From JAFDVL01 sp043719385 (GTDB taxonomy: Bacteria; Acidobacteriota; Blastocatellia; RBC074): a stretch of 19,832 nt of DNA. The translations under genes were made by a program, and so were the position numbers. The stretch is taken from the NCBI GenBank assembly GCA_043719385.1, contig JAYSTY010000231.1, positions 1-19,832 of the forward strand, written 5' to 3'. This document shows, piece after piece, positions 1 to 7,973 of this stretch. Each line of letters starts with the position of its first letter. Positions within the stretch are counted from its first letter, which is position 1. The notes below the pieces were generated by a model. The model saw nothing but the letters and a program-made list of their open reading frames with translations. It made no database searches and was not told where the DNA came from.

Positions 1-235
1 TCCGATTTTTGTTGACCAGTTGACGGAGTTGATTCCCTTTTATTCACAGCGCCATCTGGTCGAACCAGGACTGACCGGATGGGCACAGGTCAAATATGAT
101 TATGGCGCGTCCGTTGAAGATGCCCTGCAAAAATTGCAGTACGATTTGTACTATATCAAAAATGCTTCGCTCTTCTTCGACATCTGGATCATTCTTCAAA
201 CAGCCAAAATCGTTCTGTTTGGAAGAGGCCGCTAA
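1..235 (+). CDS. Exopolysaccharide sugar transferase (polyprenyl glycosylphosphotransferase), C-terminal fragment
   Basis: Only the last 78 or so codons are in the window; the open frame runs in from the left edge (first full codon at 2) and stops with TAA at 233-235. The fragment holds the conserved tail of the bacterial sugar transferase family (PF02397): EPGLTGWAQVKYDYGAS, then a KLQYDLYYIKN block and a final hydrophobic segment ending in FGRGR. Family members transfer a sugar-1-phosphate from a nucleotide sugar to undecaprenyl phosphate at the inner membrane, the first step of exopolysaccharide repeat synthesis. The wording of the tail, especially YGASVEDA and VLFGRGR, is most like the PEP-CTERM-associated subgroup (TIGR03013 type), from memory of that family. 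A Wza-like exporter starts 37 nt downstream, as expected in such a locus. The family is secure; the substrate cannot be judged. Confidence 0.9.
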   Translation, partial: PIFVDQLTELIPFYSQRHLVEPGLTGWAQVKYDYGASVEDALQKLQYDLYYIKNASLFFDIWIILQTAKIVLFGRGR

Positions 236-272
236 GTTGAAAATCAGAGGTTTATTTTTTGAGGAGACTGCT

Positions 273-1103
273 ATGAAACCAGTTAACTATCGAAATTTAT
301 GGTTGCCGTTATTGTTTATTTTTACCTTATTCACAGTCCCGGCTGTGGCGCAGAGCGGTCAGGTGAAATCACCTCCGGCAACCGAAGCTGAAAAAACAAC
401 GACCAGCCAAAAGTCAGATGAGAAGGTAAGCAAACCTGCCTCCGCCGTCTCCAATATGACCGACGAACAGCGTCAGGGAATACGTGGGCAACGTACTTCA
501 GAGGATGAAGCAGCACAGTTGCAATATCTGAAAAATTATATCGAAGACTATAGATTAGGCCCGGAAGATGTCATCACCGTTGAGGTTTTTGGCCCCCAGG
601 TACAAATCTATTCACAACAAAACATCACCGTCCCGCCCGATGGAAAAGTGAATTACAAACTGATCGGTCAAATCAATGTTCGTGGTCGCACCGTGCAGGA
701 TGTCGAGAAAGAAATCACGGAAAAGCTGAACGAATATATTATTGATCCCAAAGTTACGGTGCAACTGGTGCAATCACACAGCATGAAATACATCGTTGAT
801 GGTGATGTTGGGCGGCCATCCGTCTATGAAATGACCCGCCGGATGACCGTTCGAGAAGCAATTGTTAATGCCGGTGGAATTCTCCCCTCTGGCGATAAAT
901 CGAAGGTGCAAATTGCGCGCGCCGGATTAATGACACCTATCGCCGTTAACTTTAAAGACCTGGAAAAGGGGAAAGGCCTGGACGAAGCAATTGCTCCGGG
1001 CGATATGATCTTTGTGCCAGGCAACAGATTCAAGTCTATTCAAAAATGGATGCAAATTGTTCAGGGGTTCACGACTCTGCCAATGATTTTAATCCGCCGC
1101 TAA
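273..1103 (+). CDS. Wza-type polysaccharide export protein with SLBB domain
   Basis: The 276-residue product is predicted to form the periplasmic/outer-membrane part of an exopolysaccharide export channel. The ATG at 273 was chosen over an upstream in-frame ATG at 96, because 96 lies inside the sugar transferase gene, 273 has GAGGAG at 261-266, and it opens directly onto a signal peptide (residues 1-26, ending AVA before Gln). There is no Cys at the cleavage site, so it is not an obvious lipoprotein, unlike E. coli Wza. Residues 27-85 are a polar linker, 93-170 the polysaccharide export domain (start YRLGPEDVITV), and 172-250 an SLBB-like domain (start YIVDGDVGRPS, end PGDMIFVPG). The C-terminus has a short hydrophobic stretch ending LIRR. 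It follows the sugar transferase by 37 nt, probably in one operon. It resembles PEP-CTERM-associated export proteins, but that subgroup call is tentative. Confidence 0.9.
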   Translation: MKPVNYRNLWLPLLFIFTLFTVPAVAQSGQVKSPPATEAEKTTTSQKSDEKVSKPASAVSNMTDEQRQGIRGQRTSEDEAAQLQYLKNYIEDYRLGPEDVITVEVFGPQVQIYSQQNITVPPDGKVNYKLIGQINVRGRTVQDVEKEITEKLNEYIIDPKVTVQLVQSHSMKYIVDGDVGRPSVYEMTRRMTVREAIVNAGGILPSGDKSKVQIARAGLMTPIAVNFKDLEKGKGLDEAIAPGDMIFVPGNRFKSIQKWMQIVQGFTTLPMILIRR

Positions 1104-1132
1104 TCGCCGTTATTATACTTGGTCAAAGCTCC

Positions 1133-1164
1133 GGGCAAATAAGAACAATGTTTCTTGTTTGCCC
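1133..1164 (+). terminator. Terminator-like hairpin after the polysaccharide export gene
   Basis: A 13-bp stem (1133-1145 with 1152-1164, one G-T wobble) closes a 6-nt loop, CAATGT. It is followed by AATTTATTAG, a weak T-rich tail. It starts 29 nt after the export gene stop codon and is the only strong structure in the spacer. It probably ends the exopolysaccharide transcript; the poor T-run leaves some doubt. Confidence 0.6.
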
Positions 1165-1224
1165 AATTTATTAGCTCAGTCCCTCACCGCAGCTAACACT
1201 GACAATCAGCTACACTTTTTTTAC

Positions 1225-2244
1225 ATGTTTTTACATCGCTCAATTTTCATCTTTTTTCTCTTTATTGCTGGTCTTTTCACGACTCAGGCGCAGGTAATTT
1301 CCAATGGCGAGTGGAGTACGCAGGATAGCGGCGTGCTGTCGCGCCTGCTTGGTGTTTTTTTTGCTGATCGCAATCAGGGCTGGATCGTTGGCAGTAACGG
1401 TTTATTGCTAAGAACAAATGACGGCGGAGCCAAATGGGAACGCCAGACAATCACGAGCCGCGAAGTTTTGCGTGATATTTATTTTCTTGATCCACAACGC
1501 GGATTTGTAATGGGCGAATACACCATCTTCAATCGTCCAGCGGGAAATATGCCTGTCAATCGGTCATTTTTACTTGCGAGTTCGGACAGTGGCAAGAATT
1601 GGAATGAAGCAAGTTTTCTGGATGAAGATTTAAAGCCTGATGATCCGAAGCGCTATAACGGGCTGGGCATCCTGCGCATGATTTTCGTTGATGACCGCAC
1701 GGGCTGGGCTTGTGGCGAGGCAGGTTTGATGATCGTCACGCGCAACAGCGGACAAACCTGGCAAAGACAATCCCTGCCAATCAATAAATTATTTTTTGAT
1801 GTCAGCGCACTTGATGAAAGCAATGCCTGGACAGTTGGTGGTGGCGGAGCGATATTACGCACGGTTGATGGCGGGAAAAACTGGAATGAACAAGTTTCTG
1901 GTGTGACAAAAACTCTGCGCGGAGTTCATTTTGCTGATTCCAAACGCGGGTGGGCGGTGGGTTCTGGCGGCACGATCATCTCCACCATCAACGGCGGTAA
2001 TCGCTGGCAAATGCAAAGCTCCGGCACGGAAGAAAACCTGAATACAATAATTTTCACCAGCAAATCCGAAGGCTGGATCGCAGGTGATCGCGGTGTTTTA
2101 TTGCACACCAAAGATGCTGGCGCACATTGGGAAAAAGCACTCATTAAAACGCGCGCTAATTTCACGCGCTTCTATTTCATCGCCCCCGATTGTGGTTGGG
2201 TCGTGGGCGCGAATGGAACAATTTTCAAGTACCAGTCTAAATGA
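1225..2244 (+). CDS. Secreted YCF48/BNR-repeat beta-propeller protein
   Basis: The 339-residue protein has a signal peptide (HRSIFIFFLFIAGLFTTQAQ) and about seven repeats with the pattern F-x-D-x-x-x-GW-x-V-G-x-x-G-x-[IL]-x-x-T-x-[DN]-GG-x-x-W. This is the photosystem II assembly factor YCF48/Hcf136-like propeller family, common as extracytoplasmic proteins in non-photosynthetic bacteria. Seven units fit a seven-bladed propeller, probably a binding or scaffold module; no catalytic motif is visible and the ligand is unknown. The ATG at 1225 was chosen because it begins the signal peptide; an in-frame TTG at 1159 lies in the hairpin after the previous gene. No good Shine-Dalgarno is visible. 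The stop overlaps the next start in ATGA (2241-2244), implying translational coupling to threonine dehydratase, an odd pairing of a secreted protein and a cytosolic enzyme. Confidence 0.85.
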   Translation: MFLHRSIFIFFLFIAGLFTTQAQVISNGEWSTQDSGVLSRLLGVFFADRNQGWIVGSNGLLLRTNDGGAKWERQTITSREVLRDIYFLDPQRGFVMGEYTIFNRPAGNMPVNRSFLLASSDSGKNWNEASFLDEDLKPDDPKRYNGLGILRMIFVDDRTGWACGEAGLMIVTRNSGQTWQRQSLPINKLFFDVSALDESNAWTVGGGGAILRTVDGGKNWNEQVSGVTKTLRGVHFADSKRGWAVGSGGTIISTINGGNRWQMQSSGTEENLNTIIFTSKSEGWIAGDRGVLLHTKDAGAHWEKALIKTRANFTRFYFIAPDCGWVVGANGTIFKYQSK

Positions 2245-3452
2245 TTACACTACAGGATATTCAAGCCGCGCAACAACGATTAGGGCGCGCTATTTATCAC
2301 ACGCCCTGCCCGCTTTCCATCACGCTCAGCAAACTTTGCGGCTGCAACACCTACTTCAAACTCGAAAACCTGCAAATGACTGGCAGCTTCAAAGAGCGTG
2401 GTGCGCTTAATAAATTGCTGCAAATAAGCGAGGCAGAAAAACGGGCCGGAGTGGTCGCCGCCAGTGCGGGCAATCACGCGCAGGGAGTGGCCTATCACGC
2501 CACCAGACTCGGGATCACATCAACTATTGTGATGCCGAAACAAACGCCGCTGATTAAGGTTTCCAACACGCGTGATTTAGGCGGGCAGGTAATTTTGCAC
2601 GGCGCAAATTATGACGAAGCTCTCGCCCTTGCCCGCGACCTCGCAAAAGAGCAGGGCTACACTTTTATTCACGCTTTTGATGACGATGCGATTATCGCGG
2701 GACAAGGCACAATCGGGCTTGAACTGCTGGGCGAAGAAACGAAATTCGACGCCGTCATCGTACCGATTGGCGGCGGTGGATTGATTAGCGGTTTAGCGGT
2801 GGCGATGAAAACTTTGCAACCCGACATCCGCATCATCGGCGTTGAGCCAGAATACGCAGCTTCGATGCAAGCTGCCTTGTCAGCTAATCAACCAACAGAA
2901 ATTTCTATTAAGCCTACGATTGCTGATGGACTTGCCGTAAAGCGAGCAGGAATTCGCACCCTCGAAGTTGTCCAGCACTACGTTGATGAAGTTGTCAGTG
3001 TTTCTGAAGAAGAAATCGCCAGCGCAATTCTGAAGCTGCTCGAAATTGAAAAAACTGTGGTCGAAGGCGCTGGTGCGGCGGCATTGGCAGCAGTGCTGTT
3101 TCATAAGATCACAGGGTTAGAAGGCAAAAATGTAGCGATCCTGGTGTGCGGCGGAAACATTGATCCCAACCTGCTTGCCAAAATTATTGAGCGCGGCTTG
3201 GCTAAGGATGGACGCCTCGTTCGGATTCGCGCCATCGTTCGTGATCGTCCCGGAGAACTGGCGAAGATTTGCCAAATCGTCGCGGAAACAGCAGCCAACA
3301 TTATTGATGTCGCACATAATCGCGCTTTCGCTAAATTAGAAGTTGGCGGAGTCGAAATTGATATGACCTTGGAAGCGCGCGGCCACGAACACATCGAACA
3401 AATTCTGGCAGCTTTTGATGCGGAAGGGATCAATGCGAAGGAATTAGCATAA
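2241..3452 (+). CDS. ilvA: Threonine dehydratase (threonine ammonia-lyase), PLP-dependent, with ACT domain
   Basis: The 403-residue cytosolic enzyme should convert L-threonine to 2-oxobutanoate and ammonia, the entry step of isoleucine synthesis or threonine catabolism. Residues 1-320 form the fold-type II PLP domain: GSFKERGA at 48-55 contains the Schiff-base lysine K51, SAGNHAQGVA the asparagine loop, and GGGGLISG (177-184) the phosphate-binding loop. Residues 325-403 are one ACT domain (start VRIRAIVRDRPGELAKI). The length and single C-terminal ACT match the 400-residue class often named IlvA or TdcB rather than the 510-residue E. coli IlvA with its two-part regulatory domain. Effector type (isoleucine or AMP) cannot be read from sequence. 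The start overlaps the preceding stop by 4 nt. No other branched-chain amino acid gene lies nearby. It converges with the regulator gene at 3491. Confidence 0.93.
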   Translation: MITLQDIQAAQQRLGRAIYHTPCPLSITLSKLCGCNTYFKLENLQMTGSFKERGALNKLLQISEAEKRAGVVAASAGNHAQGVAYHATRLGITSTIVMPKQTPLIKVSNTRDLGGQVILHGANYDEALALARDLAKEQGYTFIHAFDDDAIIAGQGTIGLELLGEETKFDAVIVPIGGGGLISGLAVAMKTLQPDIRIIGVEPEYAASMQAALSANQPTEISIKPTIADGLAVKRAGIRTLEVVQHYVDEVVSVSEEEIASAILKLLEIEKTVVEGAGAAALAAVLFHKITGLEGKNVAILVCGGNIDPNLLAKIIERGLAKDGRLVRIRAIVRDRPGELAKICQIVAETAANIIDVAHNRAFAKLEVGGVEIDMTLEARGHEHIEQILAAFDAEGINAKELA

Positions 3453-3490
3453 TCGTTGTGCGATTGACTTATCATTACAACCTTACCAAA

Positions 3491-4993
3491 TTACTCGGCA
3501 GTTGCGGCAGACTCGGCTTTCTGATCGTTCACTTGTAATTCGTTAATCAGGCGATGCAAATACTGGCGGCTGATTTTAAGATGATTCGCGGCTTCTGAAC
3601 GCGAACCTTTGCATTCCTGCAAAGCGATTTTTACCAGTTGCCGTTTGTAATCCGTAATCGCATTTTCAAAGGAAAAATCCGGCTGATGAAATAAATTGGC
3701 AAATTTACTATTCTCGCTTTGCTTCACCTCGATAGCTGGATCAACTACGGCTGCGCCATTTGCATTTAACGGCGCTGGAATGGGGTTTGTAGTTGCCTCA
3801 CGAAGTCTTTCCGGCAGGACAGTTTTATCTAATGTCGTAGCCGAACTAATCACCACGGAACGCTCAACAATATTTTCCAACTCGCGGATATTTCCAGGCC
3901 AGTTATATGAGGTAAGCGCATCCAGCATAGCTGGCGTAAAGCCTGGAATTTGGCGACCATGTTTGGTGGCGGCTTTGCGCGCAAAATGTGCGGCCAGTAG
4001 TGGGATATCATCAATTCGCTCACGCAGCGGCGGTAACTCCAAACTCACGACGTTGAGGCGATAATATAAATCAGCCCGAAAATGACCCTGCGCGACCATC
4101 TCTTCCAAATTACGATTGGTGGCCGTGATCACACGAATATCTACGCTCAATAAATCGCGTCCGCCCAGCCGTTCAAATTGTCGCTCCTGCAGCACGCGCA
4201 AAAGTTTGACCTGCATGCTTTGTGAAAGCTCGCCAATTTCGTCCAGAAATAAAGTCCCGCTGTTGGCTAATTCAAATCTTCCCTGCCGTCGTGTCGCGGC
4301 TCCGGTAAACGCACCTTTCTCGTGACCGAACAATTCTGACTCAATTAGATTTTCCGGCAACGCAGCGATGGAGCAGGCGATAAAAGGCTTATTTGCACGC
4401 GGACTGGCACGATGAATAGCACGCGCCAAAACTTCTTTGCCGGTGCCTGATTCACCAGTAATCAAAACTGTTGCAGAGGTTGCAGCGACCTCACGCGCCT
4501 GTGAGAAAATTGCCTGCAAACGTGCATTCGATCCGACTACTTCCTGCCATCCTTCGGCGACCTGCAACTTGTCACGGAGAGCAGCATTTTCGCGCTCTAA
4601 TTTGATTTGCTGAGCAGCCTGACGAACGATGATTTCGACTTCTTCCAGAGAAAAACTGTCTTTCTGGAAAAAACCATAAGCACCACGCGCTGTTACCTGG
4701 ACAGCTACGGCCCGCTCCCGGCTTCCGGTCAGGACGATCACCGGCAACGGCGGATCAAATTGTCGTGCGGCTTCCAGCACGGCAACACCTTCCGTGATTT
4801 CGTTGACCAGTGGAGGTAAATGCAAATCGCACAAAACCACGTCTATGCTCTCATGCTCCAAATGCGCCAGCGCTTCGACGCGTGAACCTGCCTCAAGCAC
4901 GCGGTAGCTTTCTTCTAACGCCCAATAAAGTTGTTTGCGGATGCCCTCATGATCATCTACAACCAAAATTGTTTGTTTATCGGAATCCGGCAT
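3491..4993 (-). CDS. Sigma-54-dependent response regulator, NtrC/PrsR-like
   Basis: The 500-residue protein has three parts. Residues 8-125 are a receiver domain with acidic pair D13-D14, phospho-acceptor D56, T89 and K111. Residues 150-380 are an AAA+ domain with Walker A GESGTGKE (180-187), the sigma-54-contacting GAFTGA loop (227-232) and Walker B LFLDEIGE (248-255). Residues 440-485 are a Fis-type helix-turn-helix. It should activate RNA polymerase with sigma-54 at enhancer-dependent promoters after phosphorylation by the kinase encoded just upstream (20-nt gap, same transcript). The receiver, with its extended LPPLVNEITEGVAVLE region, resembles PrsR, the PEP-CTERM-box response regulator controlling exopolysaccharide genes; this comparison is from memory. 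A roughly 60-residue low-complexity linker (395-440) precedes the DNA-binding domain. Nearby exopolysaccharide genes are plausible targets, but I found no sigma-54 promoter in the window. Confidence 0.93.
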   Translation of the reverse strand: MPDSDKQTILVVDDHEGIRKQLYWALEESYRVLEAGSRVEALAHLEHESIDVVLCDLHLPPLVNEITEGVAVLEAARQFDPPLPVIVLTGSRERAVAVQVTARGAYGFFQKDSFSLEEVEIIVRQAAQQIKLERENAALRDKLQVAEGWQEVVGSNARLQAIFSQAREVAATSATVLITGESGTGKEVLARAIHRASPRANKPFIACSIAALPENLIESELFGHEKGAFTGAATRRQGRFELANSGTLFLDEIGELSQSMQVKLLRVLQERQFERLGGRDLLSVDIRVITATNRNLEEMVAQGHFRADLYYRLNVVSLELPPLRERIDDIPLLAAHFARKAATKHGRQIPGFTPAMLDALTSYNWPGNIRELENIVERSVVISSATTLDKTVLPERLREATTNPIPAPLNANGAAVVDPAIEVKQSENSKFANLFHQPDFSFENAITDYKRQLVKIALQECKGSRSEAANHLKISRQYLHRLINELQVNDQKAESAATAE

Positions 4994-5013
4994 AAAGTTA
5001 TTGTCGCCTTATT

Positions 5014-6540
5014 TCAAACATTAGCTGATTGCTTTTCCTGTGCTTTAACGGCTGTCTGGCGCTCGTGAACCAGCGGCAAAATGATTTTGAATTCAGTTCC
5101 GACCCCTTCGACACTTGTAACTTCGATCTTGCCGGTATGTTGCTCAATGATGTCACGACAGGAAAATAATCCCAGTCCAATGCCTTTGCTCTTAGTCGTG
5201 GCAAAAGGGTGAAATAATTTATCCTGGACAAATTCGGGCGTCATGCCTTTGCCCGTATCGGCGACACTAATCACAGAATTCGCCTCATCAGCATAAGTCC
5301 TGATAGTGAGTTTCCCGCCTCCGGGCATCGCCTCAAGCGCATTGATAATCAGGTTTTCAACGACACGCTCAAGCGCGGATGAATTCACCGTTGATTTAAT
5401 ATTAGGGGCCAAATCTTTGGTCACTTCATAATGCTCACCAACCTGCTCTGCCGTCCGCGCCAAAATGTATTCAACCAGTTTACCTAAATCTTCCTCCTGA
5501 CGCGAATCCGTCGCCTGCGCACGCGGATCAGAAAGCTTGGTCACCAAATTTTTTAAATTGCCAACTGAATCCGCCAGCGTTCGCATGGCATCTTCGCGGA
5601 AACCTTCACGATCAAATTTACGCTCCATGTTTGAGACAAGAAAAGAAAGTGAAAGAATCGCATTTTTTAAATCATGCGTCAGGACTGCCGAAAGCCTGGC
5701 AAATGATTCAAATTGTTTTTGCTCACTTTCCCTGGCAATCATTTCGCGCAAGCGGCTGCTCATCCGATTGAAGGCATCAGCCAGCACGCGAGTTTCGTCG
5801 TTGGTTTTGACAAGGATATTTGTCTCCAGCCTGCCTGCCGCAATGGCTTTAGCGCCGCGCGTCACTCGCTGAATTGAGTTCGTCGTGCCACTAATAATCA
5901 GATAAACCAGCAGCGTTGCCACTATTGCCATTAAAACTGAAATAGCCAGCACAATAAGCGCGGCAAAATCCAATCGCCCACGGCCTTCATCATGTTCAAT
6001 AACAAAAATCGCAAGCGGTGTCTGCCCTTCATCCTGATACAACCGAATCATCCAATAAGCATTCGCAATAAAATAGCGATCCTTATCGGCTTCACGCAAA
6101 ACATTGGTATTGGCCTGAGTTGCTTTGCCTGCCAGCAGATTACCAACTACTTCTTTTAAACCAGTCGGCAAAACTTCCCGATAAGGCTTCCCTTCCCAAT
6201 CCCTGCTGGCGGCATAACGAACAATATTCTGATTATCAAGAATCAATACTTCACGCTGGGAAGGCACAACATCTTTTGTATTGATGTGCGTCAAAGCAGA
6301 GGTGCGCGGCCCAACAACACTTTCCAGCACGGGAGTGGTAATTTGTGGCGGATTAATATTTTTAAGGTGATTGCTGATTTCCTGCGCCCTGGTATCCAGT
6401 CCCGCGCGGATCACTGCGGCAATCCTGACGACGGAGGTGTTATACCACACCAAAGTCAACACCAGCATTGGCAGAATGGCGAATACCAAAACGATAATCA
6501 CGAGTTTTGCGCGGATTGGAATATGGTAATTGATCTTCAT
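5014..6540 (-). CDS. Membrane sensor histidine kinase with HAMP domain, PrsK-like core
   Basis: The 508-residue kinase has transmembrane segment 11-33, a periplasmic sensor region of about 155 residues (34-190), transmembrane segment 192-217, HAMP domain 218-270, a DHp domain with phospho-acceptor H289 in THDLKN, and an HATPase domain with N-box NLIINALEA (396-404), G1 DTGKGM (428-433) and G2 KGIGLGLF (452-459). It should phosphorylate the regulator encoded 20 nt downstream. The DHp sequence around HDLKN, followed by SFLVSNMER, is like that of PrsK of PEP-CTERM systems, but PrsK proper has many membrane helices and a GAF domain, whereas this protein has a two-helix, HAMP-coupled sensor. The sensor resembles extracellular Cache/PAS folds only in general layout; its ligand is unknown. 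The ATG at 6540 has only a weak purine-rich site (GAGAAAG) upstream. Confidence 0.93.
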   Translation of the reverse strand: MKINYHIPIRAKLVIIVLVFAILPMLVLTLVWYNTSVVRIAAVIRAGLDTRAQEISNHLKNINPPQITTPVLESVVGPRTSALTHINTKDVVPSQREVLILDNQNIVRYAASRDWEGKPYREVLPTGLKEVVGNLLAGKATQANTNVLREADKDRYFIANAYWMIRLYQDEGQTPLAIFVIEHDEGRGRLDFAALIVLAISVLMAIVATLLVYLIISGTTNSIQRVTRGAKAIAAGRLETNILVKTNDETRVLADAFNRMSSRLREMIARESEQKQFESFARLSAVLTHDLKNAILSLSFLVSNMERKFDREGFREDAMRTLADSVGNLKNLVTKLSDPRAQATDSRQEEDLGKLVEYILARTAEQVGEHYEVTKDLAPNIKSTVNSSALERVVENLIINALEAMPGGGKLTIRTYADEANSVISVADTGKGMTPEFVQDKLFHPFATTKSKGIGLGLFSCRDIIEQHTGKIEVTSVEGVGTEFKIILPLVHERQTAVKAQEKQSANV

Positions 6541-7013
6541 TAATCTGCTTTCTCTGACGCCGGTTCCACTTTTGCAAATAACTATTTCGTGTCAGACAAT
6601 CAGCCAGCACCTCTAATTCATCGCAATTAAATTGGCTGCGAATAAAAATCTGATGCAAGCGCGACCATCAAAAATAAGCAGTTCTTGCGCTAATTATCGA
6701 ACTGCTGAGCGCAATCTTCGACTTGTCGGCATACTACACTTCAGCTATTGAAACTGTCAAAGACGGCTGCTTTTCCAAAACCTGACTGATTGTCTGGAAT
6801 TCTTCTTTTATTTTCGCTAAACTACTGAATTATAAGCTACTACGCTAAACATGACTAAACACTGAACGGCATCAATTCTGTCCTGCCTGCAAAATAATTC
6901 GGTGCAAGTAATGGCCTCACTTGTACGGAAAGCAGCCAGGCATAATAGTTCGCTCAGCGACAAGAAGTACTATTCACCTGGAACTGTTACGATTACTGAG
7001 AAAGGCTAATAAA
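6541..7013. other. 473-nt divergent spacer between kinase and BON genes
   Basis: This spacer must hold the promoters of the kinase-regulator pair (-) and the BON protein (+). I see no convincing -35/-10 pair and no GG-N10-GC sigma-54 site on either strand. A minus-strand ORF entering from the kinase N-terminus (6440-6658) has no family resemblance and is treated as chance. The only notable structure is the interleaved repeat at 6677-6714. Confidence 0.6.
6677..6714. repeat. Interleaved inverted repeats (A-B-A'-B' arrangement)
   Basis: Arm A AGCAGTTC (6677-6684) pairs with GAACTGCT (6699-6706). Arm B TTGCGCT (6685-6691) pairs with AGCGCAA (6708-6714). The arms alternate, so the two stems cannot nest. 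As RNA they would be mutually exclusive hairpins; as DNA they could be overlapping operators. Both stems are perfect, 8 and 7 bp. Function unknown. Confidence 0.6.
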
Positions 7014-7685
7014 ATGGGGGTAAATCTGGGGTTGAGGCTTTTGACACTCGGCCTGTCTTTAATCTTACTGCTGCTGATTACCTATTATTTCCTGGTAATT
7101 AATCGCACTATCTCACCACAGCAAATCTCGCAACAAACAATGCTCAGGATACAGGATGCAGAGCGAAAGAAGGCCGATGCAGCTTTAACTAACAAGGTTA
7201 AGTCAGCAATCGCTCAGACCAAACGATTGCCTGGATATAGCATCATTGTTGAGTGCAAAGACGATATTATTATCCTGCTCGGCGAAGTACCAACAGAAAT
7301 TGACAAGGACTTCGCTGAAGCTCTGGCCAAAGAAACTAGCGGAGTTAAGGAAGTCAATAACCAGCTTCGTATTATCCCGGGAGCGACTCCCCAACCAATT
7401 GAAAATATTGGCGGGAAAGCGGATCTTTCTGTCAATGTTGAGAGCCTGGAATTACAAGCCAATCTGCGCGAACGAATCCTGGAATCGCCCGAACTGAAAA
7501 ATCAGCACATTGAAATTAAAGTCCAAAACCGCACGGTCACACTTTCCGGTAATGTTGCTTCAGAGCAACTGAAAGTTAAAGCAGAACAGATTATTCACAA
7601 CGTCCCTAAAGTCGCGGCAATTATCAACTCAATTAAAATTAGTGGAAACAGAGCACTCGCTCCAACAGATAAAACGGAGAAATAG
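7014..7685 (+). CDS. Membrane-anchored protein with two BON domains
   Basis: The 223-residue protein has an N-terminal hydrophobic segment (about 7-29, LLTLGLSLILLLLITYYFLV) that is an uncleaved anchor or signal peptide, then two BON domains at about 55-125 and 145-215. Each shows the BON pattern: an amphipathic helix with charged residues, an IxV/VxL strand, GxVxx (GEVPTE and GNVASE), then V..V...I. BON domains, as in OsmY and secretin-associated proteins, bind phospholipid or other envelope surfaces, so a periplasmic envelope-stress or structural role is likely; this is inference. The ATG at 7014 was preferred to an upstream TTG at 6921 because it has GAGAAAGG eight to nine bases ahead and starts the membrane segment. 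It is convergent with the small gene ending at 7719, with no clear terminator between. Confidence 0.85.
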   Translation: MGVNLGLRLLTLGLSLILLLLITYYFLVINRTISPQQISQQTMLRIQDAERKKADAALTNKVKSAIAQTKRLPGYSIIVECKDDIIILLGEVPTEIDKDFAEALAKETSGVKEVNNQLRIIPGATPQPIENIGGKADLSVNVESLELQANLRERILESPELKNQHIEIKVQNRTVTLSGNVASEQLKVKAEQIIHNVPKVAAIINSIKISGNRALAPTDKTEK

Positions 7686-7718
7686 AACTACCGTCATTTT
7701 CAACGCAGGGAAAACAAT

Positions 7719-7973
7719 TTAGTGGATTGATTGCGTTTCATTTTCCGGTGGGATGGTGGGTCGCAATTGTTCGAGCAAAGCTTTACGCAACTCTTTTTGC
7801 ATCGCAACATGAGATTTTTCCAGCCGCGCAAGTTGCCCGCGCAAAGCCTCATTTTCCGCCGCTAATTCACGAATAATGCTTAGCGCACGCAAAATATCTT
7901 CGCGTTGTCTTTTCAGTTCCGAATCAAGCAGGATTGCTGCTCGAAGCGCGTCCCAGGCTTCTTTTATCATCAT
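7719..7973 (-). CDS. Small coiled-coil protein, unknown function
   Basis: The 84-residue ORF is almost entirely helix-forming, with heptad-like leucines and alternating charges (REDILRALSIIRELAAENEALRGQLARLEK is spread over residues 24-53) and a polar C-terminal tail. This is what a short parallel coiled coil looks like; I recognise no family. The start (tandem ATG at 7971-7973 and 7968-7970) lies inside the end of the upstream 75-residue ORF, a 50-nt overlap, so translation could be coupled. No Shine-Dalgarno is visible. Amino-acid composition and the absence of rare residues favour real coding, but conservation would need checking. It may be a scaffold or adaptor acting with its upstream partner. 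Confidence 0.55.
   Translation of the reverse strand: MMIKEAWDALRAAILLDSELKRQREDILRALSIIRELAAENEALRGQLARLEKSHVAMQKELRKALLEQLRPTIPPENETQSIH

Noticed and set aside
96..272. Longer N-terminus for the polysaccharide export protein
   Set aside because: It would overlap the conserved sugar transferase end in another frame; the ATG at 273 has a good ribosome site and a signal peptide.
1159..1224. Upstream TTG start for the YCF48-like gene, adding 22 residues
   Set aside because: The TTG lies in the right arm of the 13-bp hairpin after the export gene, and the ATG at 1225 begins the signal peptide directly.
3453..3490. Terminator between threonine dehydratase and the response regulator
   Set aside because: Only a 5-bp stem (AATCG/CGATT) can form and no T-run follows.
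6440..6658. 72-residue minus-strand ORF at the kinase N-terminus
   Set aside because: It overlaps the kinase start in another frame and has no family resemblance or ribosome site.
6677..6714. H-type RNA pseudoknot formed by the interleaved stems
   Set aside because: The connecting loops would be 0 and 1 nt, too short to cross stems of 7-8 bp; mutually exclusive hairpins are more realistic.
6541..7013. Sigma-54 promoter for the kinase or BON genes
   Set aside because: Near matches such as TGGTCGCGCTTGCAT on the minus strand have only 8 nt between GG and GC instead of 10.
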